A stretch of DNA of 64,000 nt, from contig CM061134.1 in NCBI GenBank assembly GCA_030789695.1, positions 63,353,370 through 63,417,369 of the forward strand, read 5' to 3'. How positions within the stretch are numbered: the stretch's first letter is position 1; the number at the start of each line of letters is the position of its first letter. The notes below the pieces were generated by a model. It saw only the letters and a list, made by a program, of their open reading frames with translations, ran no database searches and was not told the DNA's origin. Of this stretch, positions 21,470 through 33,463 are shown in pieces. Origin of the DNA: Scilla litardierei. Its lineage: Eukaryota; Streptophyta; Magnoliopsida; Asparagales; Asparagaceae. A program made the position numbers and the translations under genes.

Positions 21470-22434
21470 ATGGCTAAAATTGCAAGCGTTGATTTCGAAG
21501 TGCTGGATGCATCAGGTAGAAACTATCTAAGCTGGCAGCTAGATGTAAAGTTTCACCTGCGGGCAAAGTCCCTCATTGCTGCTGTGATAGAAAAAGAAAA
21601 TGTTAGCGATATAGAGAAGGCGCAAGCCATCATCTATATTCGCCGCCACGTGGACAAGACCTTAAAGGCTGAATACCTTACGGTCGAAGATCCACTTGAG
21701 CTATGGACTGCCCTTGAGGACAGGTATAAACATCAGAAAGATGTTATACTCCCAAGGGCACTATATGAGTGGAAGAACCTGAGACTGCAGGACTTTAAGT
21801 TCATTGCTGAGTACAACTCAGCACTTTTTAGCATCACCTCACGCCTGAAGTTGTGTGGTGAGAAAGCATCAGGAGATCGCATGCTGGAAAAGACATATAT
21901 GTCTTTCCATGAAAAAGATGCGATACTCATGCAGTAATACCGTGAATGCAAGTTCACCAAGTATTCTGAGATGCTGTCATGTTTACTCATGGCCGAGCAA
22001 AACAGAGAGCTTCTTCTCGCCACTCACAATATGCGCCCTCCCGGCACTGCCCCTCTACCAGAAGCTCACCATTCCTCTTCCTTCAAAAAGAAGAGAGATA
22101 ATAAAAGAAAAGAAAGACCACAGAAAGGGGGACAACAGAAAAAAGCCAAGGGCCATGTACAGTAGCGGCGAAAGAATGAAGGGAAGCGCAAGTTCACCTG
22201 GCGCAGGAATGACAACAAGAAAAATGATGCACCCCCATCCAAGAAGGATTGGGAAGACCAGTGCCACAGTTGTGGCATGAAAGGCCACTGATCCAGAGTG
22301 TGCAGGACCCCTATGCATCTCCAGGAGCTTTATAAACAAAGCAAGAAAAAGAATGCTGAATCAAACCTGGTGGCTGTGAACAATGCAGTCAAGTTCACAA
22401 CAAAAGACTTCGAATCAGATGACATGCTTGATTA
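21470..22434 (+). pseudogene. Ale-like Copia gag
   Basis: It starts MAKIASVDFEVLDASGRNYL, with the typical Copia gag W-x-x-D and LWTALEDRYKHQKDV motifs. A TAA at 21936-21938 interrupts the frame, which then continues through a Lys-rich region. A CCHC zinc knuckle (CHSCGMKGH, then SRVC) is interrupted by TGA at the aromatic position after His. The end is TAG near 22434. It would be the nucleocapsid precursor, but several stops mean this copy is dead. Confidence 0.85.
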
Positions 22435-22560
22435 GCCTACTTTATTTATCTGAGCATTTTATTCAGAACAATTTATCTTATGAGAGCTTTTTAATGTAAT
22501 TTGATTTCTGTTGAATAAAATTTAGTTTTTCTGAATGCAAATGTTTACTCATCTTTTTAG

Positions 22561-25500
22561 ATGGGATGCTCTCATAACTGCTTGGTAGACAGTGCTTCGA
22601 CACATACGATCCTTCAGCACAAATGCTACTTCCATAGCATTATACCATATAAGAGCCCTGTACATACAATTTCAGGGCTATCGGACATAATTGAAGGTTC
22701 TAGAAATGCAACCTTATTGCTCCCCAAAGGAACAGAAATAAAAATTAAAGATGCACTTTACTCTCCGAATTCCAAGCGAAACTTACTAAGTTTCAAAGAT
22801 ATCCGTCTTAACGGATTCCACTTAGAAACATCAAATGTAAAAGAAAATGAATTACTGTATGTAACATCTCAAGAAAATGGAGTTAAAACCATACTTGAAC
22901 GTTTTGAGAGCCTTTCATCAGGCCTCTACCATATAAAAATTCGGAGTGAGGAAGCAAACCTGACGGAGCACCTGAAGTGCCCGACATCAGCCAAATTCTT
23001 ACTTTGGCACGATAGACTTGGCCACCCCGGATCTGTGATGATGCATCGCATCTTATCACAATCCCACGGGCATAGCCTGAAGAACCAGAAGATTCTTCAG
23101 AAGGGAGAATTCCCTTGTGTACCCTGCTTCAATGGAAACTTAATAACAAGGCCATCACCACTTAAAGTGGATATCGAGTCTCCTAGCTTCCTCGAAAGAA
23201 TACACGGAGACATATGTGGACTATCCACCCCTTAGTGGGCCTTTCCGGTACTTCATGGTACTAATTGATGCATCTTCGAAATACTCGTATGTGTGTCTAC
23301 TTTCAACCCGCAACTTAGCTTTTCCAAAGCTCTTGGCACAAATAAAAAAGTTGCTGGCGCATTTTCCAGACAACCAAATAAAGAAAATATGTCTGGATAA
23401 TGCGGAGAATTTACCTCTCAGTCATTTCAAGAATATTGCCATGCAACGGGAATAGAAATTGAACATCCGGTGCCGCATGTTCACACCCAGAACGGGTTAG
23501 CTGAGTCGCTAATTAAAAGACTCCAATGGATTGTACGTCCATTGCTAATGAAATCCCAGTTTCTGGTGGATGCATGGGGACATGCAATCTTGCATGCTGC
23601 ATCACTAATAAAAATAAGACCCTCAGGAGGTCAGAGTATATCCACAATGCAACTTGCATATGGAACGCCGCCGAACATCTCTCACTTGAGAATCTTCGGC
23701 TGCGCAGTTTATATCCTCATTGCACCACCCCAGAGGACCAAGATGGGTCCTCAACGTCGACTAGGTATTTATGTAGGGTCTGACTCACCCTCCATTATAA
23801 GATACCTAGAACCTCAAACGGGGAACACTTTTAAGGCACGTCTTGAAGACTGTGACTTTGATGAGACTTATTTTCCCAAAATGGGCCTAGACATTGAAAA
23901 GTCTAGCACGAAGCAAATGTTAACGTGGGATACAAAAAGTCTGACCCACTACGATCCAATAACAAAACAATGTGATGATGAGATCCTGAAAATCTTACAC
24001 ATCCAGAACACAGTTCATAGATTACCGGATTCGTTTATTGACAACCAGAAGATTTTCAGATCATACATCCTTGCTCCAAATACTCCAGATAGGATTGACA
24101 TCCCTAAGGATGGATGCAATCCACAGCAAGAGAAGTGGCTGCACCTCAACAGAAAAGAGGCAGACCACCAGGCTCCAAGGATAAAAATCCAATAAAAAGA
24201 AAAATATCCAGAGACCTTGGGACGATACCCCCACAGAGAAACGAGCTCGTGTCCATACCCTATCCCCTCCCGAAATCCACTGCAGAGGAACTGCCGGGAG
24301 AAACTGAAATATCATTAAATTATGTACGTACATGGAGGGTATTGGATAGAAAGAGTACAGTCGTCGATGATGACTTCGCGTTTCACATTGCTATTCACGT
24401 CGCCGGAAGTGTCGATGATTATGATCCACATTCCGTTGCTGAATGCAAACGTAGAAATGACTGGCCAAAGTGGAATCAGGTAATAGAAGCCGAGCTGGAC
24501 TCGCTTTAGAAACGCAAAGTCTTTGGGCAAATAGTCCAGACGCCTACCGGTGTCAAACCTGTGGGATACAAATGGGTATTCGTAAGAAAAAGAAATGAAA
24601 ATAATGAGATCGCACGCTACAAAGCTAGACTTGTAGCACAAGGATTTTCCCAAAGACCGGGTATTGACTATGACGAAACATACTCCACGGTCATGGATGC
24701 GATCACCTTCAGATTCCTGATAAGCTTAACAGCAAAGGAAGGCCTAGATATGCAGCTAATGGATGTTGTAACTGCATATCTATACGGCAATCTCGACAAG
24801 GAGATATACATGAAACTTCCTGATGGCTTTTATATGCCTGCTGAACTAAAAGATAGACCTCGGGACGTCTACTCTGTTAAGCTACAAAGCTCATTGTATG
24901 GTCTCAAACAATCAGGAAGAATGTGGTATAACAGACTCAGTGAATTCCTTGTTCAACAAGGATTCACAAACAATGAAGTCTGCCCTTGTATCTTCATAAG
25001 AACAAAGGGAAAAGGATTCGTGATAATTGCTGTCTATGTAGACGATCTAAATCTCATTGGATCTCCTGAAGAGATCGCCGAGATATCTGTAAGCCTAACA
25101 AAAGAATTTGAAATGAAAGAACTAGGCAAAACGAAATTCTGCCTTGGCTTACAGATTGAACATCTAAAAGATGGAATCCTATTACATCAAACACATACAC
25201 AAATAAAATGTTGCAAAGATTCCATATAGACCAATGTCATCCACTAAGTACACCTATGGTGGTACAATCTCTGGATGCACATAAAGACCCCTTCCGGCCG
25301 CTAGAAGAGGGGGAGGATATACTTGGTCCAGAAGTCCCTTATCTGAGTACCATCGGAGCACTACTATATCTGGCAAACTGCACGCGTCCCGACATAGTGT
25401 TCGTAGTAAATTTTCTAGCCATATATAGTGCAGCACCCACACAGCGCCACTGGACTGGGGTTAAGCACCTTCTGCGCTACCTCCAAGGGTCTACAGATTT

Positions 25501-26037
25501 GCACTCTTATACAAAAATGGAATATCCTCTACACTTGGTGGTTATGCTGATGCATGTTACTTGTCTGATCCCCACAAAGCGAAGTCACAGACTGGGTACG
25601 TGTTTACCTACGGAGGGACAGCCATTTCCTGGAGATCCATCAAGCAAACCTTGACGGCAACCTCATCCAATCACTCAGAGATCATTGCCATCCACGAAAC
25701 GAGCAGAGAATGCGTATGGCTACGCTCAGTTGTCCACCATATCCTGTCTACGACCAGACTGAAGATTGGAGATCTCGAACATACTACAATGTTCGAGGAC
25801 AATGCTGCTTGCATAGCTCAGTTACAAGGTGGCTTCATCAAAGGCGACAGAACAAAGCACATTTCTCCAAAGTTCTTCTGTACGCACGAGCTACAGAGAG
25901 ATGGCAAGATCAACATCAGACAAGTGCAATCATGTGACAATTTGGCAGACTTGTCCACTAAAGCCCTTCCTACTGCCACTTTTAGGAAGCTTGTACATAG
26001 GATTGGAATGAGACGCCTAAGAGATCTAAAAGCTTGA
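22561..26037 (+). pseudogene. Ale-like Copia pol (protease, integrase, RT, RNase H)
   Basis: The protease has CLVDSASTHTIL. The gag-pre-integrase segment LWHDRLGHPGS follows. The integrase core shows GDICG, CLDNAEN and GLAESLIKRLQW. RT has GYKWVFVRKRNENNEIARYK, QLMDVVTAYLYGNLDKEIYM and the AVYVDDLNLIG catalytic motif. RNase H ends DNLADLSTKALPTATFRKL. The frame breaks near 23230, 23455, 24195, 24509 and 25210, by frameshifts and a stop, so no active enzyme is made. A polypurine run ggataaggggg precedes the 3' LTR. Confidence 0.85.
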
Positions 26038-26252
26038 GAGCTTGTACAGATCAGGAGGAGTTAGTTAGAGTTTGTACTCTTTTTCCTTAACTATGGTTTT
26101 TCCCACTGGGTTTTCCATAGCTAAAGGTTTTAACGAGGAAAATCTTACCAACTCAGGATCCTGAAGTATCCACCCCATGTGAGACTCTCCTACGCTCAGA
26201 ATCCTGAAGAATTCACGAGCAGAGTCCACACCTATGGCTGGATAAGGGGGAG

Positions 26253-26400
26253 TGTTGTGAACAGTTATTTAACCGTAGTTGGTTGAGATTCTGGGCTATC
26301 CTAGAGATAGTCCATATCTTTGTAGCCCATATTTGTATTCTCCATAATTGCCTAAAAATAAAGAGCTGGGGGCTCCTCCCCCAGTAGTTGATTCATAACA
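26253..26400 (+). repeat. 3' LTR of the Ale-like Copia
   Basis: It matches 18767-18915 with about ten differences, including one single-base deletion. The target duplication ctcat follows. Confidence 0.9.
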
Positions 26401-26405
26401 CTCAT

Positions 26406-26776
26406 TAAATAGTAACCTTATTAATTTTAATAAGTGGTTGATGATTGACGAAAAACACTCCCACATTTTTCTCATCGGCTACCGACAGCATGTTAGGTAA
26501 GGGTTAAGATTAGTTAATTGGTAATTAACCAAGTAATTATTAAAAAATAATTAGTAAATTAAATATTGAAAGTTACGATTTTGCCCCTGAGACTAAACGT
26601 CTCCGTAAAATTAAAACAAATACCACGGGTTCGTATCGTTGTGAGGGTTACGAATATGAAGTCCATTTTTAAATCCGAGTTATGAAAAATAGAAGAAAAA
26701 TCATTTACTTATTTTTGAACTCGATTGAAATCGTCTAAATACAGAAATACGTGTAAAACAAAAATAGGCCGTTACA
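26406..26776 (-). repeat. 5' end of the chromovirus solo LTR
   Basis: On the minus strand it starts TGTAACGGCCTATTTTTG. Near 26590-26640 it has CGATACGAACCCGTGG and ACGGAGACG, similar to the chromovirus LTR at 56370-56415. It holds no gene. Confidence 0.7.
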
Positions 26777-28176
26777 GGGATTCTTTAGGATTAGCTTGAA
26801 AACGTGCATACAAACAAAAAGAGAACATGTCATCAGGTCTTGAGGCAGTAAGATAAAGAAGCGAGCCTATCATACCTGGTATTTTTTCTGATCAACTGAA
26901 ATTCCATTCTCATCCTTATCTAGCTTAGTTGAAGGACTCATGGGTGTTCCAATGGGTTTCACATTTTCCGGCCCAAAACATTTCAAGAGCTCCTTCACAT
27001 ACTTTGTTTGTGAAATGAAGATGCCTTCCACACTTTGCTTTATTTGAAACCCCAAAAAGTACTTCAATTCACCCATCAAGCTCATCTCAAATTCATCATG
27101 CATAACTTTCTCAAACTTTTGACATAAAAGATCATTAGTAGCACCATAAATAATATCAACAACATAAAATTGTACTACCAAAAATCCATCATGTTCATGC
27201 AGTAGGAATAAAGTCATATCAGCACTCCCTTTCTTAAATTTATTTTCCAAAAGATATATAGTAAGACGATCATACCAAGCTCATAGAGCCTGTTTCAGAC
27301 CATATAAAGCTTTTTCAAGTTTGTACACATGATTGGGAAATTCATAATTCTCAATACCAGGAGGTTGTTCAACAAAAACATCTTCTTTTAAATATCCATT
27401 TAAAAAGGCACTTTTAACATCCATTTGCTTAAGTTTAAAACCTTTAAAACATGCAAAAGCTAGCAAGATTCTAATGGCTTCAAACTTAGCAACTGGTGCA
27501 AAAGTTTCTTTAAAATCAATTCCCTCAATTTGATTATACCCCTATGCAACCAATCTAGCCTTGTTTCTAATTACATTCCCTTGCTTATCAAGTTTATTTT
27601 TAAATATCCATTTGGTTCCCAAAGCTGGATAGTCACTAGGCCTAGGCACAAGTTTCCATACATTATTTATCTCAAATTGGTTAAGTTCATCTTGCATCGC
27701 CATTACCCAACTTTCTTCATTAAGTGCATCATTAATGTTTTTAGGCTCAGTTTCAGAAATAAATCACCATGAATACATAGAGCACAAAGATTTTTATTAA
27801 AAGCAGAACGAGTTTGTATACTTATTGTTGGGATACCCATAACCAATTCTGATGGGTGACCTGAACTAAATTTCAATTTTTCAATGTCCAACCTTGGTTT
27901 TGAGGATTCAGGCATGTCCACCTTAACTCCAGTTTCTTCCTCAGGCATTTGATCAAGAATTGTTGTGACTCCAGTATCATTCTCTCCCTCTTTATTCATT
28001 TTATTAATACGATAAACAACATCAACATCAGACTCATCAAATTTCACATCAATCGACTCAATAATGACCTTCAGCCGCTTGTTGTATACTATATATGACT
28101 TGCTTCTTGATGAGTATCCCATGAATAGGCCTTCAGTCCAAGCTGATCCCATGTATTTAAAATAAAACACCTGCAT
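26777..28176 (-). pseudogene. Copia C2 integrase end and reverse transcriptase
   Basis: On the minus strand the integrase tail GLFMGYSSRSKSYIVYNKR is followed by an RT region: [20 protein letters not shown], then LYGLKQAL and QFYVVDIIYGATNDLLCQKF. The catalytic YVDD reads YVVD, so one catalytic Asp is lost here, while the C1 copy keeps YVDD. Frameshifts lie near 27250-27281, 27466 and 27703. Coding is interrupted after ENGISVDQKKYQV by the solo LTR at 26776. Confidence 0.82.
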
Positions 28177-28301
28177 CCAAAAACACGAAAATATGAAATG
28201 TTAGGAGTTCTGTCAAACCATAATTCATAAGAAGTTTTATTAAGCATAGATCAAATCATAACTCTATTCATTACATGGCATGAAGTATTTACTGCATCTG
28301 C

Positions 28302-29354
28302 CTAAAAAGATAAAGGAAGATCATACTCTCTTAGCATAGATCTAGCCAACTCTTGTAATGTACGATTCTTTCTCTCGACCACCCCATTTTGTTGAGGAGT
28401 TCTTAGAGAAGAGAATTCATGCTTAATTCCATTTTCTTCACAAAAGTTTTCAAAATCAAAATTCTCAAATTCACCTCCATGATCACTTCTTATTGAAATT
28501 AGTGAATCTCCTTTTTCATTTTGAACAAGTTTTGAAAATCTTGTAAAGTAAGCAAAAGTTTCTGATTTTTTAGCTAGAAAATACACCCATGTAAATCTAG
28601 AATAATCATCAACTAACGCATAACAATACTTCTTACCTCCTAAGCTAGCAATATTATTTGGTCCAAATAAATCCATATGAATCAACTCAAGTATTCTCGT
28701 AGTACTCACCATGTTGATTGCATGAAAAGATGATCGATGAAACTTACCTTTCGTGCATGCTTTGCATAATTTATCATTTTCATATTTCTGTTGCGGCAAT
28801 CCTCTGACTAACTGTTTCTTCTCAAGTTTTTGTAACAAACCCATGCTAGCATGTGCCAGTCTCATATGCCATAGAGTGGCCTCTTAATACCTAGCAATTA
28901 AACATTTAGACAGAATCAAATCATCGAAGGAGGGTGTATAAACATTTCCTTTTCTTTTACCAGTAAAAATTATATTACTAGAAGATTTTTCAATAATTTT
29001 GCATATATCTATATCAAAGATAACACTTATAATTTTATCACATAATTGACTTATATAAATGAGATTATGTTTTAAATTTTCAACAAGAAGTGCATCGGTT
29101 AATTGAAAAATTTTATTACCAACCTTACCTTTTCCGATGATCTTACACTTATCATTGTTTCCTATAGTAACAGTCCCATCTCTATATGTCTCTAGGCTAA
29201 GAAACTTTGTTTTATCGCATGTCGTATGTCTGGAACAGCCTGAATTCAGGTACCATTCTTGTTGTTCCTTAGCCCACCAGCACACATAACCTAGGTATCC
29301 AAATAGGTCCACTGGTGTCAGTAACAATGCCTTTAGGAACGCAAATTTGTTCAA
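28302..29354 (-). pseudogene. Copia C2 protease and integrase core
   Basis: The protease motif is WYLNSGCSRHTT, with Asn in place of the catalytic Asp of the usual DSG. Downstream lie gag-pre-integrase (MRLAHASMG), a zinc-binding C-x2-C (CKACTKGK), and the integrase core with HMDLFGP, RSDHGGEFE and GVVERKNRTLQE, which supply the D, D and E. The integrase core itself is open from 28865 to 28302. A stop lies near 28880, so protease and integrase are not in one frame. Confidence 0.85.
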
Positions 29355-29412
29355 AATTTTTGGTCTTGTTCATATGTCAACAATAATTTATAGTATGTCC
29401 TGGTTTTCCACA

Positions 29413-30965
29413 TCACAAGCACTTATAAAAAATATTTCTAGCCTTGTCGTTTATCTTTTCTTTACTATGTTCCATTTTTCCAAAACCAAGTCCTTTGCGA
29501 TTACTAGTAACTAATTGATTATTTAAAAGCATCTTAAAAGATTTATCACTCAAGGAAAACTTTTTAAGACAAAATTCAAGATCAAGAACTTTGGATTTTA
29601 GACAAAGATTTTCATTTACAAGCATTGACCATCGGCTAACAAAATTGTCATTCATTTTAGCTTCATCTTTCTTAAGAAGTAAATTCTGGTTTTCAAACGC
29701 TTTTATGTCGGATTTCAAACTTTCCATTTCCTTTTCATAAATTGGACATTTTTCACAAGATATAACAATTACTTCTTCAATTTGTTTTGTTAGATTGTTA
29801 TTAACATTTAGCAATTCAGTTTTCTCTGATTTTAATTTCTTAATTTTGTCTTTTAACGTATCAACATCATGTGTTAGTTCATGACACATCAAAATTAATT
29901 CTTTATAGGTAAGAGTTGTTACCTCATCGATCGAATCCTCGCCGCTATTATCCTTCCGTGCCATAAAACAAAGATTTGCAATTTCTTCAGCATCTGAACC
30001 CTCCGTGCCATCCTCATCATCCCGTGTAGCTGCAAAAGCCTTCTTCGTCTTTTTCTTTCCCTTGTCACTTTGATTGAGTGGACAATATGTTTTTATGTGG
30101 CCAGGCTTTTTACACCTGAAACAAGTAATTTCATCATCAGAATTTTCAGACTTCTAAATTGCTTTTGCTTACCATATTGGTTCTTTGAGGATGCTCAGTA
30201 TTGTTTCTGATTTTTATAGCACTTTTTCAGACCTTTTGCCACTATGGCCAGATCGTCGTCAGAATCAGATTCATCAACGTCGTGTGAGCTTTTTAAGACA
30301 AGTGGTTTCTTCTTTGCTTCAGCTACTTCACGGACTTCTCTAGCTTTGAGCTCCATTTCATATGTCATCAAATTTCCAATGCGCACTTCCATACTATGTT
30401 TGCTCAGGTCCTTTGATTCTTGTATGGCAGTCACCTTTGCCTCAAAATTTTTAGGCAAGATCCTTAAGATCTTCCTTGTTTTCTCCCGCTCCGATTAAGC
30501 TTTTCCCAATGCTTTTGAATTGTATATCAGCGTACTGAATCTCGTGTACATTTCTTTGACGCTTTCCTCTCTCATCAGAGATAATCTTGATTCCTTACCT
30601 TGTGAAGTTCCCTTATGTGTCACCTCAAGAGTATGCCAGATTTCATGTACAGTCAAACAGTGAGAAACACGGTTATATTCAGTTTTATCAAGTGCACAAA
30701 TAAGAGCATTCATATCTTTGGCATTAAGTGAAAAATGTTTCTTGTCACCCAACTCCCACTTATCCTTCGGTTTGGGAATTTCTATGTTTTCTATCAGCAT
30801 AAAAGGAAGTTTGTAACACGTCTCAATGATTTCCCAAACTTAATAATCTACTGATATAAGATATATTCTTATCCTAGCTTTCCAATACGCATAATCCGAC
30901 CCGTTGAACATGGGTGGCCTTACTATAGATTGACCCTCAGGAAAAGCACTACCGACATTTGCCAT
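29413..30965 (-). pseudogene. Copia C2 gag (SIRE-like)
   Basis: The gag starts at the ATG at 30965-30963 (MANVGSAFPEGQSIVRPPMF). It has a UBN2-type region (ALDKTEYNRVS, HEIWHTLEVTHKGTSQ), a CCHC zinc knuckle (CFRCKKPGHIKTYC), an acidic patch, and a long coiled coil (ELTHDVDTLKDKIKKLKSEK onward). A coiled coil after the knuckle is characteristic of the SIRE/Maximus lineage. Several stops and frameshifts lie near 30490, 30195 and 30150. Confidence 0.82.
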
Positions 30966-30990
30966 CACTACAATAAGTCTGCATTAACCT

Positions 30991-31002
30991 GGTTTGATAC
31001 CA
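30991..31002 (-). other. Primer-binding site of Copia C2
   Basis: On the minus strand it reads TGGTATCAAACC, a variant of the plant tRNA-iMet site TGGTATCAGAGC, two bases inside the LTR end at 31005. Confidence 0.85.
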
Positions 31003-31004
31003 CT

Positions 31005-32293
31005 TGTAGGATCGAAATAAGCTTAGATGATGGTGAATAGGCTAATTAAATTTTTACTGTCGATAAATAATTTTTACTGTAGGTAAACAATTTTTACTGT
31101 CGGTAAATAATTTTTACTACGGTAAATATTTCTATTTACAATAACAATCAAATTGCGTATGACAACATCAGTAGCAAATTATAGTGCAGAAGTAAAAGTA
31201 GGCACAGAGAAACATAGAGATTTACCCAGGTTCAGCTTATAAAAAGCCTACGTTCTACCCCACAAGATCACTAATCAAATCAATCAGTCAACCGCTTACA
31301 ACACCTGTAAACTCGCACACCACTAAGGATTGATCTAACATAATCTAGTAATCTTGCTCTCACACTCCGTAAATTAAGAATCCCCGAATCACAACACATG
31401 TGACTCAACCCCCTCAGAATATAGTTTGAAAATTTATTACAATATCAATACAAAAGAAATTGCTAAAGATAAAAGAGTTTAGAATTTCTCATTGTTTTCT
31501 CTGTTGTATGATACGTAATAGTTGATGCTGAACTTTTGAGACTACTTGAAATTCACCTTTCTAAACTATTGTCTGGCTCCTGTCTTTCTTCTCTTCTTGC
31601 TTACTCTTCCACTTCTTTTTGAGTTGTGTGTTTTCTCTTCTATTGTGCTCTCCTCCTCCATCCATAAGCCCATTTAAATAGGGATGAGAGGTCCCCATCC
31701 ATGTGTGAATCCCTTAAATATTTCGGCTAAGACCAATTGGTATGAGTGAACCCTTCACACATTTCGGCAAAGAATAAATCAATGAAGACTAATCACCCCT
31801 TTAATGTCCGCCAAGATCAAATGAATGAAGACTAAGAAAATTCGACCAAAGCTTTTTCATTTGAAGACTAGTGCAAAGAGAAAGAATTGCAAGCCAAGTG
31901 TTAAATGTCATGGCCCCACTAATTAAGGAAATATAACTCAAACTTTAACATCCTTTATCTCCTTATCCCGAACTCCGATTAGTTTGTTCTTGATACCGTT
32001 AGATTCTTCTCGTCGAGCTCTTCGAAATGATATCCCATATAATATACTTTTGTTGCAGAAAATCATTTGATTACCATTTGCATGAAAACCCATTTTAAAA
32101 TTCCTTTTGAATGAAATCCCTTTTCATGAACATGTCCATGTCCATTTGCATGAAACCCCATTTACAATTCCACTTGTCATGGACAACACTATCATGGCAT
32201 AAGATAACCTGCACAATATAGATCACACGCATTAAAAAGTTCAGCAGTGTTTGTTCACATCAAACAAGAGCTCATCGAATGTTATACTCAACA
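31005..32293 (-). repeat. Shared LTR: 5' LTR of C2 and 3' LTR of C1 (1,289 bp)
   Basis: On the minus strand it starts TGTTGAGTATAAC at 32293 and ends CGATCCTACA at 31005. The C2 primer-binding site adjoins one end and a polypurine tract (AAAAGGGGGAG, 32296-32306) belonging to C1 adjoins the other. It is the uninterrupted counterpart of 6954-10347. Confidence 0.85.
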
Positions 32294-33463
32294 ACTCCCC
32301 CTTTTGATGAGAACAAACCAAAAAAATAGAATTTGTGCAAGAATGCAAAAGGAAAAATACATATGAAAAATATTCACATACTCCCCATATAACAAACACC
32401 CTTGTGTAGTCACGAAACAAACAGATAAACAAGTCGGTAAAATATGATAACATACTTCCCTTATTAAAATCACTCTCGAACAAACTCCCCCTATATAAAA
32501 GCCATATGCTATTTTTTTACACTTTCTCCACTTGCTCAAACTTTCTCCCCTTATCACTCAAACTTTCCCTATATAAAAGCCATATGCTATTTTTTTACAC
32601 TTTCTCCCCCTATCACTCAAACTTTCTCCGCAAATTCTCACTCTTTCTCCCCCTTTTGTTGTCATCAAAAGAACATATGACATAAAACATATCATATGTA
32701 ATAGCCAGCATTAGAAAACATGAAAACATAATGATCATAAGGAGAATCATGAAGAACAGAAAATAAGTAAAAATACAAAACTAAATTAACATCCCCAAAG
32801 TTGTAGAATGTGTTAAAAGCTGTGTAAAGGGGAGGTGCAAACATGAAATGACCACCAAAAGGCAAACCACATACCAGGCACATATTGGGAAGTATGTACC
32901 TATATAAGAATTGTTTGTCCCCAACTCTTTTGAAAAGAGCTCAAGGTACCAGAACCCATGCATTGCCATATAGGACGCTTAGACTAGGGATGACATTGTT
33001 TGCGGCTCTAAAGAATATTTACATTAGTAAAGGCCAGATATTCTTCAGTAATGTCACGGTATAAACCACATCCATTTTTCATGCGTAGCCAATTTTTTAA
33101 TTTTTTTAAACTTTAGCTGTATTTTCATTTATAGCGGTGACATGACATATCCTCTAAGTAATCATACAACGACAATATAACCACATCATCTTCTACCAGT
33201 AAGCCCATATTTCATGTGCACATGACCACCATATACAATGAAAAGATGTGTGTGAGTAAAGTGAGGAGATGTATGAATCTAGAAAAGTATGTTTACATTA
33301 TTTTCGGTAGTTATGAAAGTCCAACGTGTCATTATATTAACAAGAATATAATATCAGGCCGTGACATGAGTATGTAATCTATCAAACGTTCAATGTGAAC
33401 GAAACAAAAAGAATTGTTTTTAAATTTTTTATATGTTTTTTAAAATTAACACAAAATCACGTA
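32294..33463 (-). other. 3' untranslated region of Copia C1
   Basis: It is purine-rich on the minus strand near 32294-32660, with repeated GGGGGAGAAAG blocks and a local duplication of the aagccatatgctattttt segment at about 32500 and 32577. No gene is seen. Positions 32781-33287 are absent from the C2 copy. Confidence 0.65.

Larger units (their letters stand above)
18767..26400 (+). mobile_element. Ale-like Copia retrotransposon (degenerate)
   Basis: Short LTRs of 149 bp (18767-18915) and 148 bp (26253-26400) share about 93% identity and are flanked by the 5-bp duplication ctcat (18762-18766 and 26401-26405). The order gag, protease, integrase, RT, RNase H is that of Copia. The Ale/Retrofit assignment is tentative and rests on the short LTR and protease type. 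The 2.5-kb leader before gag is unusually long and holds a tandem GC-rich repeat and an inverted fragment of a related element. Confidence 0.85.
11589..26776 (-). mobile_element. Chromovirus solo LTR (about 3.2 kb net) carrying nested insertions
   Basis: The left end is tgtcatgccccgcttccc and the right end is ggccgttaca, the reverse complements of the 3' and 5' ends of the chromovirus LTRs at 40567, 47964 and 55920. It interrupts the Copia C2 coding region and is flanked by gagat (11584-11588) and gggat (26777-26781), one mismatch apart. Subtracting two Helitrons, a MITE and an Ale-like Copia leaves about 3.2 kb, close to the 3,260-bp LTR at 55920. The stretch near 26580-26640 resembles the LTR around 56350-56420. 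No internal region is present. Confidence 0.8.
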
